NCBI GenBank assembly: GCA_017632695.1
Contig: JAGBQS010000220.1
Location: 1-5,849, forward strand
DNA from: Bacteroidales bacterium
Lineage (GTDB): Bacteria > Bacteroidota > Bacteroidia > Bacteroidales > UBA3663
Direction: 5' to 3'
Length of the DNA: 5,849 nt
Shown here: piece after piece, positions 1 through 5,243 of the stretch
Layout of the letters: the number at the start of each line of letters is the position of its first letter
How positions within the stretch are numbered: the first letter of the stretch is position 1
Position numbers and translations under genes: made by a program
The notes under the pieces: model-generated
Seen by the model: the letters and a program-made list of their open reading frames with translations, nothing else
Database searches by the model: none
What the model was told of the DNA's origin: nothing

Positions 1-1369
1 CGTACACACCCCGTGCCAGTACGTTCATGACAACGGCTCCGAGGGCGCTGGCCTCTTCTACATCCGAGCAGTTGACGGGTGTGCCCAGCAGGTCGGCCTG
101 GAACTGCATCAGAGTAGCATTCCGGGTCGGTCCGCCGTCCACGCGGAGTTCCTTCAGCCGGATGCCTGCCTCGTCGGTCATAGCCTTCACCAGATCGTTC
201 ACCTGATAGCCGATGCTCTCAAGGGCTGCCCGAAGGATGTGGCTACGGGTAGTGGCCAGACTCATGCCGACGATGGCGGCACGGGCTTCCGGATTCCACC
301 ACGGGGCACCCAGTCCGGCAAAGGCAGGAACCAGATAGACTCCGCCATTGTCGGGAACGGCCTGTGCGGCAGGTTCCACATCGGCAGGCGAGGAGATGAG
401 CTGAAGCTGGTCCTGCAGCCATTTCAAGGTGGCTCCGGTACAATGGATGTTTCCCTCGAAGGCATAGAAACACTTGCCTTGGGCGGCAAACGCCACGCTG
501 GTAACCAGTCCGCCCGGTGCCGTGCTGAACTTCTCACCGATGTTTACCATGACGCTCGATCCGGTTCCGTAGGTTGCCTTGCCCAATCCTTCCTCAAAGC
601 ACATCTGTCCGGCAAGGGCTCCGTGACTGTCGCCCAGCACGCCTGCTATTTGAATCGGTTCGGGCAGGATGCCTTCGATGTCGGTTTCGCCGAAGATGCT
701 GTCGCACGGAAGAATCTCGGGCATCATCGTGGCAGGAATGGTGAACAGGTCGAGCAGATCGGGATCCCATTGCAGGGTATGGATGTTCATCAGAAGCGTA
801 CGCGAGGCATTGGTCACATCGGTTACATGACGCTTGCCTTTGGTGAGCCTCCAGATGAGCCAGCTCTCGATGGTTCCCATCAGGAGATTGCCACGGTCGG
901 CTTCGGCTCTGGCTCCCGGTACGTTATCGAGCAGCCATTTGGCACCGCTTGCCGAGAAGTACGGGTCGATGATCAGTCCGCTCTTTTCCTGAACCAGCGG
1001 GCCTTTGCCGGCTTCCTTGAGCCGCGTGCAGATGTCGGCGCCTCGCATACATTGCCAGACAACCGCGTTGGCAATCGGCCGGCCGGTGAGCCGGTTCCAG
1101 ACTACCAACGTTTCGCGCTGGTTGGTGATGGCCAGACTGAGGTTGTCAGGTTCTGAGGTTTTGAGGTCTTGAGGTTCACCGGCAAGCAGTTCGCGGATGC
1201 CGTCCACCACATTCCGGTAAATCTCTTCGGCGTCGTGTTCCACCCAACCGGGTTTCGGATAATATTGCCGATGGGCCTTGTTGATGCGTTTCTGCATCTG
1301 AAGGTCCTCGGTAAAGAGCATCAGTTTGGTGCCGCTGGTACTCTGGTCGATGGCTATGATTTTATGCAT
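1..1369 (-). CDS. FGGY-family carbohydrate kinase, glycerol-kinase-like branch; candidate D-apulose kinase (C-terminus cut by window edge)
   Basis: Cytoplasmic ATP-dependent sugar or polyol kinase. The frame is open from the ATG at 1369 to base 1 with no stop: 456 whole codons, so roughly 40 to 50 C-terminal residues of a ~500-residue FGGY kinase lie outside. Seen: N-terminal phosphate-binding motif DQSTSGTK (residues 8-15), NQRE (83-86), VVWQ (103-106), IDPYFS (134-139), GDSHGAL (246-252) with the likely catalytic Asp247, YGTGSS (267-272), and the ATP-site region DGGPTRNATLMQFQADLLG (411-429). R85, E86, Y137 and D247 match the sugar contacts of E. coli glycerol kinase with a one-residue offset. 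However, the Phe that packs on glycerol is Ser272 here, and GDQQ has become GDSH, so the substrate is probably not glycerol. Its position 20 bases after a split transketolase suggests it phosphorylates a ketose; D-apulose is the best guess, with xylulose or erythrulose as alternatives. The family call is firm and the substrate is inferred. Residues 65-78 are encoded by an 8-base tandem repeat. Confidence 0.9.
   Translation of the reverse strand, partial: MHKIIAIDQSTSGTKLMLFTEDLQMQKRINKAHRQYYPKPGWVEHDAEEIYRNVVDGIRELLAGEPQDLKTSEPDNLSLAITNQRETLVVWNRLTGRPIANAVVWQCMRGADICTRLKEAGKGPLVQEKSGLIIDPYFSASGAKWLLDNVPGARAEADRGNLLMGTIESWLIWRLTKGKRHVTDVTNASRTLLMNIHTLQWDPDLLDLFTIPATMMPEILPCDSIFGETDIEGILPEPIQIAGVLGDSHGALAGQMCFEEGLGKATYGTGSSVMVNIGEKFSTAPGGLVTSVAFAAQGKCFYAFEGNIHCTGATLKWLQDQLQLISSPADVEPAAQAVPDNGGVYLVPAFAGLGAPWWNPEARAAIVGMSLATTRSHILRAALESIGYQVNDLVKAMTDEAGIRLKELRVDGGPTRNATLMQFQADLLGTPVNCSDVEEASALGAVVMNVLARGVY
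1137..1176. repeat. Five-unit 8-bp tandem repeat inside the kinase gene
   Basis: On the plus strand five consecutive 8-base units fit the consensus YTGAGGTT. Units 1 and 3 are identical (CTGAGGTT), unit 5 is TTGAGGTT, unit 4 ends in C, and unit 2 (GTCAGGTT) differs at its first three bases. The tract encodes kinase residues 65-78 (E-P-Q-D-L-K-T-S-E-P-D-N-L-S), a polar linker just before the NQRE motif. In glycerol kinases this place is a short variable loop. Eight is not a multiple of three, so gain or loss of one unit would shift the kinase frame. The period is read directly; any slippage is inferred and is weakened by unit divergence. Confidence 0.8.
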
Positions 1370-1389
1370 AGGATGTATTTGTAACGCGC

Positions 1390-2325
1390 TTATTTATTGA
1401 CGAAGCTGAGTGCACTCTTCACGATGCCTTCGGTGTCGATGCCGTAGTGGTGGAAGATTTCCTTGTTCGTGCCGTGAATCACGTCTTCGTCCGGTATGCC
1501 CAGAATACGGACGGGAACCGGGTTCTCTGACAGAATCTCGCAAACCATGGCGCCCAGACCGCCGAACTGGCTGTGCTCTTCGACGGTGATGATGCGTTTG
1601 GTATCGCGGGCTGCCTTCAGGATGGCCTCTTTGTCGCAGGGCTTGATCCAGGCCATGTCGAGTACGCGGGTGCTGACGCCCTGACGGGCCAGCTCGATGC
1701 CGGCCTGCTTGGCGTGATAGATGGTTTCGCCCGTAGCGATGATGGTCAGGTCGGAGCCGTCCTGCAACATGTTGGCCTTGCCGACCTCAAACGGGAAGTT
1801 ATCGTCTTCGTACACGTCGGGAACGGCAGCGCGACCTACACGGACATAGCAGGCCTGCGGGTAATCCACCAGAATCTTGACCAGCCTGGCTGTCTGACGT
1901 TCGTCGGCGGGCAGGCAGATACTCATGGCAGGGAAACAGCGCAGTACGGCCATATCGTGCAGCGAATGGTGGGTGGCACCCAAGGCGCCGTAGGCTACAC
2001 CGCCGCTTACGCCCAGAATGGTTACGGGATTACGGCTGTAGGCCAGATCGACCTTTACCTGTTCCAGACTGCGGGCTACATAGAAGCAGGCGGGACCGCA
2101 CACAAAGGTCTTCTTGCCCGAATGGGCCAGACCGGCGCTGATGCCCACGGCATCCTGTTCGGCAATGCCGCATTCCACAAACTGTCCGGGCAGTTCCTTG
2201 GCAAAGTCGCCCAACGTGACGGAACCTCGGGCATCGGTAGTAACGGCAACTATATCTTTATCCTCTTTGGCCAATGCCAGCAAGGTATCGGTAAAACTTT
2301 TTCTGCAAGCTTTCATAGCGTTCAA
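1390..2325 (-). CDS. Transketolase, C-terminal (pyrimidine-binding) subunit; candidate apulose-4-phosphate transketolase subunit
   Basis: This 311-residue cytoplasmic protein carries the pyrimidine-binding and C-terminal domains of a transketolase whose first half is the gene 26 bases upstream. Seen: VECGIAEQDAVGISAGLA (50-67) with Glu56, the expected cofactor-activating glutamate that contacts the aminopyrimidine N1' of ThDP; GATHHSLHD (116-124), whose histidines occupy the substrate-phosphate or acceptor side in the family; YVRVGR (160-165); a C-terminal domain opening with TIIATGE (194-200); and VEEHSQFGGLG (248-258). Two-gene transketolases of this size are common in bacteria and archaea, so the split is not a frameshift. 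The pair transfers a two-carbon ketol unit between sugar phosphates. Beside an FGGY kinase it fits the AptA/AptB system, which cleaves apulose 4-phosphate to dihydroxyacetone phosphate, but ordinary pentose-phosphate work cannot be excluded. The start may be Met4 (2316), which gives the more typical N-terminus MKACRKSF. Confidence 0.93.
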   Translation of the reverse strand: MNAMKACRKSFTDTLLALAKEDKDIVAVTTDARGSVTLGDFAKELPGQFVECGIAEQDAVGISAGLAHSGKKTFVCGPACFYVARSLEQVKVDLAYSRNPVTILGVSGGVAYGALGATHHSLHDMAVLRCFPAMSICLPADERQTARLVKILVDYPQACYVRVGRAAVPDVYEDDNFPFEVGKANMLQDGSDLTIIATGETIYHAKQAGIELARQGVSTRVLDMAWIKPCDKEAILKAARDTKRIITVEEHSQFGGLGAMVCEILSENPVPVRILGIPDEDVIHGTNKEIFHHYGIDTEGIVKSALSFVNK

Positions 2326-2351
2326 TTTACAGATTTACATTCATTCTTCAA

Positions 2352-3194
2352 TCAGGCATTCAATGCCTTCTCCAACACTTCGATGCGGGCACTGATTTCG
2401 GCCATTGCCTGCTGATACTGTTCTTCGTCCGGCATGCCATGATGCCAGCTGGCTACGTTTTCCATATAGCTTACACCCTTGCCTTTGGTGGTCTGGCTGA
2501 CAATCAGATGGGGCTTCCGGTTGGCGTAATCAATGCCGTCAAATGTGTCGAGAATGCTTTCCATATCGTCGCCGTTCATTTCCTTCACATCCCAGCCGAA
2601 GGCGCTCCAGCGCTCCCGGATGCTGTCGAGGGCCATGACGTCTTCGGTATTTCCGCTGATCTGCAGGTGGTTGCGGTCGATGATGGCTACCAGATTGTCC
2701 AGCTTGTACTGGTTGCCTGCCATAGCGGCTTCGTAGATGGAGCCTTCACCCTGCTCGCCGTCGCCCATCAGTACGAAAGTCCTGTACGGACGTTTGTCCA
2801 TCTTGGCGGCAATGGCCATACCTACACCGATGCTCAGACCGTGTCCTAAGGCGCCTGAGCAGACCTCGATGCCGGGAACCTCGATGGTCGGGTGACCGCT
2901 CAGTACGCTTCCGAAGCGTCCTAAGGTATTTACCAGTTCGGGTTTGATGAATCCGCGGCTTTCGAGCACGGTGTAGAGCGATTCCACACAATGTCCCTTG
3001 CTGAGGATGAAACGGTCGCGGTCCGGATCGTTTACCTGACTGGGGCTGATGTTCATGATTCGGGTGTAAAGGGCGGTCATTACGTTCAGACACGACAGAT
3101 CGCCGCCAATGTGGCCGGCTTTTGCATTATAGACCACTTCCAAGAGCCTCTTGCGGTTCTTTTCGCATTGTAGGATGAGTTCTTCAGAAGTCAT
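2352..3194 (-). CDS. Transketolase, N-terminal (ThDP-binding) subunit; candidate apulose-4-phosphate transketolase subunit
   Basis: This 280-residue cytoplasmic protein is the ThDP/metal-binding half of a split transketolase and should form the active site at the interface with the downstream subunit. Seen: AGHIGGDLS (26-34; the His of the usual GHPGGSLS), DRFILSKGHC (60-69), SGHP (99-102), GALGHGLSIGVGMAIA (114-129), and the ThDP motif from GDGE (144-147) through NLVAIIDRN to Asn175, which binds Mg2+ and diphosphate. The family TTKGKG (235-240) and a His pair before GMPDEEQY (251-260) follow. Length and motif order match stand-alone N-terminal subunits, and no key residue appears to be missing. 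It starts 17 bases after the stop of the secreted beta-helix gene, behind an A/T-rich stretch without a Shine-Dalgarno sequence, as is usual in Bacteroidota. Function as a transketolase half is secure; the apiose-pathway role is inferred from context. Confidence 0.93.
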   Translation of the reverse strand: MTSEELILQCEKNRKRLLEVVYNAKAGHIGGDLSCLNVMTALYTRIMNISPSQVNDPDRDRFILSKGHCVESLYTVLESRGFIKPELVNTLGRFGSVLSGHPTIEVPGIEVCSGALGHGLSIGVGMAIAAKMDKRPYRTFVLMGDGEQGEGSIYEAAMAGNQYKLDNLVAIIDRNHLQISGNTEDVMALDSIRERWSAFGWDVKEMNGDDMESILDTFDGIDYANRKPHLIVSQTTKGKGVSYMENVASWHHGMPDEEQYQQAMAEISARIEVLEKALNA

Positions 3195-3211
3195 TTTGAT
3201 GAATGATTTAT

Positions 3212-4975
3212 TTATCTTGTTGATGATTCGGTTGGTTTCGGATTGACGTTATTTTCCCAGACGTTGCCCGGTCCGCAGGCGTTCTGCAGGAACTTGTCCG
3301 ACGGACAGTCGTTATCGTGCACATGGATGTTCGACGAGCCTTCGTCGGTGTACAGCCAGAACCAATGGTCCGGATCGTGGGCATACGGGGGCGTGCAGAT
3401 GTCGTGAATGCGGTTGCCGGTAATCTCTGTGTCGCGCTGGTTGCCTAAGGTATAGATGGCGGCACAGTCGTACATGTGTTTGGCAAAGCGGAAGATGTGG
3501 TTGTTGCGAACCCGGTTATGGTGCATGCAGCTTTCCTGCCGGTTCCAGCTCCAGCCCATCGAAATGCCGGTATAGGGCACTTCCGAAATCTCGTTTCCGG
3601 CGATGTCGATATTTGATACACAGCCGGCAGCAATGGCTACGCAGCCCCAGTCTTCGGTGCCGATGCCGGTTATCCGGTTACCCTCAATGGTCAGTCCGTT
3701 CACTACTTCGCGCGGGTCTGCCGGGTTATAAGCCAGATGGGTCTCGAGTCCGGTCGGGCTGAATGTGCCGGCGACGATGCCGTTGCCTGCTATGTCGGAG
3801 AATTGGCAGTTGCAGATGCGTCCGCCTTCGGTGCCCCAGACGTAATCCAGACCGGAACTGCCGAGGTGCGTAAACTGGCAATGGCTGAAAGAAATCTGCC
3901 GCCCGCCCCTAACGCTTACGGCTGCTGCAGGACGTTCCAGCCAGCCCTGATTGTCGAGCTTGTGATTGTCCGTGCGTTCCATCTTGGGCTTGAGCTTATA
4001 GGCTTCGGTAAGCGGCATGCCGGCCTGCAAGGGTACGTGGCCTTGTAAAGAGGGACGCAGCCAGGTGCTGTATTCGAAACGGATATTCTCAAACGAGATG
4101 TCTTCGGCAGGACGGTCGAGGGTGCCCTCGACGGCCACCAAAGTTTCGGTTACGGGTACGATGACCTTGTCCAAACGGCGGGTTTCGTCGATGCCTGCCT
4201 GCAGATCCTTGCGCGGATAGTAATACACTTTCTGTTGCTTCAGGTCAAGAAACCATTCGCCGGGCCGGTCGAGCAAAGCCTTGTGGTTCGTTATATAAAA
4301 AGGAGAAGCGTTCCAGCCTTTCGGCCGGTCGTGGCACAGCGGACTGGGCCAAGGGTGCGAGAACTGGATGTCGGCCTCCGGCTGATGGAAGCGGACCGCC
4401 ATCGAGTCGCCGGTCTGCCGGATGCTGCTGATACGCAAAACGGATACGCACCACATTTCGTGCAATATCATCTCGGCATGTCCGATGTCCGCTTTGGCCA
4501 GTTTCTGCAGGATGGGTGTAACGGGAACGTAAAGCACTTTATCGGTGCGGTCCTGACTCAGTACACGCGTCATATCGTCCCAGTCGGAAACGTCTTTGCA
4601 GCGGGTTGCCTTCTTTCCGTTTATGTAAAGCTGGCGGAATTCCAGCGGACGTCCGTGAAATTCCGGCACATCGCAAACCCACAGTCTGCCTTCCTTCTTC
4701 CAGTTGTTCAGTTCGATGCCGCCGCTGATGGTCACATCGCCTTCGCCAACCAGGCGCGTCCGGCTGTCTTCGGGCCGAAGCACCAGGGTCTGTTCCAAAG
4801 GATAGTTGCCTTCGGAGAGGTGAATGGTGACGGTCGACGTATCGCCCAGGCGATGAAGCTCGCGAGCCTCCACCAGCGCCTCGTAGAGAGGTCTGTCCGG
4901 GGTTGTATAGATATCGGTGGCCATCAGGCAGCCGCAAAAAAGTGAGGTCAATAAAGATACTAATACTCTTGTCAT
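3212..4975 (-). CDS. Secreted right-handed beta-helix protein, GH141-like glycosidase candidate
   Basis: A 587-residue exported protein and probable first gene of the operon. Residues 1-19 form a signal peptide (TRV, then a hydrophobic run ending LMA before TDIY); Cys16 lacks a good lipobox, so a periplasmic location is favoured over a lipoprotein. After an N-terminal strand region (IHLSEGNYPLEQTLVLR, 51-67) come VTISGGIELNNW (81-92), FRQLYINGKKATR (113-125), WNASPFYITNHKALLDRPGE (221-240) and the strand KVYYYPRK (249-256). From about residue 275 there are repeated coils such as DISFENIRFEY, ISFSHCQFTH, GLTIEGNRITGIG, NIDIAGNEIS, NHIFRF, TEITGNRIHD and NIHVHDND, typical of a pectate-lyase-type parallel beta-helix. 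This order resembles GH141, a family with an RG-II alpha-L-fucosidase and a xylanase. Asp503 (YDCAAIYTLG) and Asp544 (YTDEGSSNI) are candidate catalytic acids. The fold call is strong. The GH141 call is from pattern memory and moderate; a lyase or other beta-helix hydrolase is possible. Confidence 0.85.
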   Translation of the reverse strand: MTRVLVSLLTSLFCGCLMATDIYTTPDRPLYEALVEARELHRLGDTSTVTIHLSEGNYPLEQTLVLRPEDSRTRLVGEGDVTISGGIELNNWKKEGRLWVCDVPEFHGRPLEFRQLYINGKKATRCKDVSDWDDMTRVLSQDRTDKVLYVPVTPILQKLAKADIGHAEMILHEMWCVSVLRISSIRQTGDSMAVRFHQPEADIQFSHPWPSPLCHDRPKGWNASPFYITNHKALLDRPGEWFLDLKQQKVYYYPRKDLQAGIDETRRLDKVIVPVTETLVAVEGTLDRPAEDISFENIRFEYSTWLRPSLQGHVPLQAGMPLTEAYKLKPKMERTDNHKLDNQGWLERPAAAVSVRGGRQISFSHCQFTHLGSSGLDYVWGTEGGRICNCQFSDIAGNGIVAGTFSPTGLETHLAYNPADPREVVNGLTIEGNRITGIGTEDWGCVAIAAGCVSNIDIAGNEISEVPYTGISMGWSWNRQESCMHHNRVRNNHIFRFAKHMYDCAAIYTLGNQRDTEITGNRIHDICTPPYAHDPDHWFWLYTDEGSSNIHVHDNDCPSDKFLQNACGPGNVWENNVNPKPTESSTR

Positions 4976-5024
4976 GGATAAGAGAGCATCGGCCTATTGG
5001 GTTTAGGATTGGTCAAATGCGGTG

Positions 5025-5054
5025 CAAATTTAGGAATTTTTTTCGAATTGCGAA
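5025..5054 (-). promoter_or_regulatory. Probable Bacteroidota-type promoter of the beta-helix/transketolase/kinase operon
   Basis: Read on the minus strand, TAAATTTG (5032 to 5025) is a full match to the -7 consensus TAnnTTTG. TTCG (5054 to 5051) lies 18 bases upstream as a one-mismatch -33 box, slightly closer than the usual 19-21. Transcription would begin around 5018-5020, giving a leader of about 45 bases before the ATG at 4975. No operator or hairpin was recognised in that leader. The weak -33 box could mean that an activator is needed, which is inference. Confidence 0.5.
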
Positions 5055-5092
5055 CCGGAATGGACAAAAAATGAGCAAAATCAGAGGTAATA

Positions 5093-5124
5093 TTTGGCCG
5101 ATAAGGAAAAAAACTGTATCTTTG
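5093..5124 (+). promoter_or_regulatory. Bacteroidota-type promoter of the queuosine-precursor transporter gene
   Basis: TTTG (5093-5096) and TATCTTTG (5117-5124) are exact matches to the -33 TTTG and -7 TAnnTTTG consensus, separated by 20 bases, in the normal range. Transcription should start near 5130, leaving a leader of about 110 bases before the ATG at 5244. That is long enough to carry the preQ1-I-like element and extra structure. Confidence 0.75.
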
Positions 5125-5171
5125 CGCCTCGAAAATAGTAAAATTACTGGCAAACCGGAGGAATGGCTGCG

Positions 5172-5210
5172 TCGGGAGACTAAGTCTTTTTGCCTCGCTG
5201 GCTCGCCCGA
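5172..5210 (+). other. Leader segment with hairpin and possible competing helix upstream of the riboswitch
   Basis: AGAC (5177-5180) and GTCT (5184-5187) form a small hairpin with loop TAA, followed by more T (5188-5191). Outside it, TCGGG (5172-5176) can pair with CCCGA (5206-5210). The second strand of that helix includes the first three bases of the riboswitch P1 stem, so the two folds exclude each other. The stems are short and found by eye; a regulatory role is speculative. It is not a convincing intrinsic terminator. Confidence 0.3.
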
Positions 5211-5241
5211 GTATTCTAGGTTAAACCTCGTAAAAAACAAG
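5208..5241 (+). ncRNA. Candidate preQ1-I riboswitch controlling the queuosine-precursor transporter
   Basis: A compact H-type pseudoknot can be drawn. P1 pairs CGAG (5208-5211) with CTCG (5227-5230). The loop holds TTCTAG (5214-5219), and an A-rich tail TAAAAAA (5231-5237) leads to CAAG (5238-5241). P2 is C5216-G5241, U5217-A5240, an A5218/A5239 mismatch and G5219-C5238. C5226, just before the P1 3' strand, is where the preQ1-binding cytosine sits in the B. subtilis aptamer. The order (short stem, TTCTAG loop, C before the 3' strand, AAAAAAC tail) closely follows the known class I aptamers. The tail ends two bases before the ATG at 5244, so ligand binding should block translation initiation. 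The downstream gene, a preQ1/queuine-type transporter, is an expected target. P1 is only 4 bp and the loops are about one base longer than in B. subtilis, so this stays a candidate. Confidence 0.65.
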
Positions 5242-5243
5242 AA

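Noticed and set aside
239..1156. 305-codon plus-strand open frame opposite the kinase gene
   Set aside because: It is antisense to a protein with clear FGGY motifs. The predicted peptide has no recognisable domain, and the open frame follows from the codon bias of the real gene.
1573..2415. 280-codon plus-strand open frame opposite the transketolase C-terminal subunit
   Set aside because: It spans the gene boundary antisense to two well-supported transketolase halves and shows no family motif.
1390..3194. Transketolase broken into two by a frameshift
   Set aside because: The halves are separated by a 26-base intergenic gap, each has proper ends and the usual length of two-subunit transketolases, and all cofactor motifs are present.
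4235..4945. 236-codon plus-strand open frame opposite the beta-helix gene
   Set aside because: It is an antisense shadow. The minus-strand protein has a signal peptide and repeated beta-helix coils, while the plus-strand peptide has neither domain nor repeat pattern.
5163..5183. Six-codon leader frame (M-A-A-S-G-D) behind GGAGG at 5157-5161
   Set aside because: The GGAGG is only one base from the ATG, too close to work as a Shine-Dalgarno site, and Bacteroidota rarely use such sites. It is probably chance.
5177..5191. Intrinsic terminator formed by AGAC/GTCT followed by T bases
   Set aside because: The perfect stem is only four base pairs with a short T run, and it lies inside the leader of an expressed gene. 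It is too weak to call a terminator.
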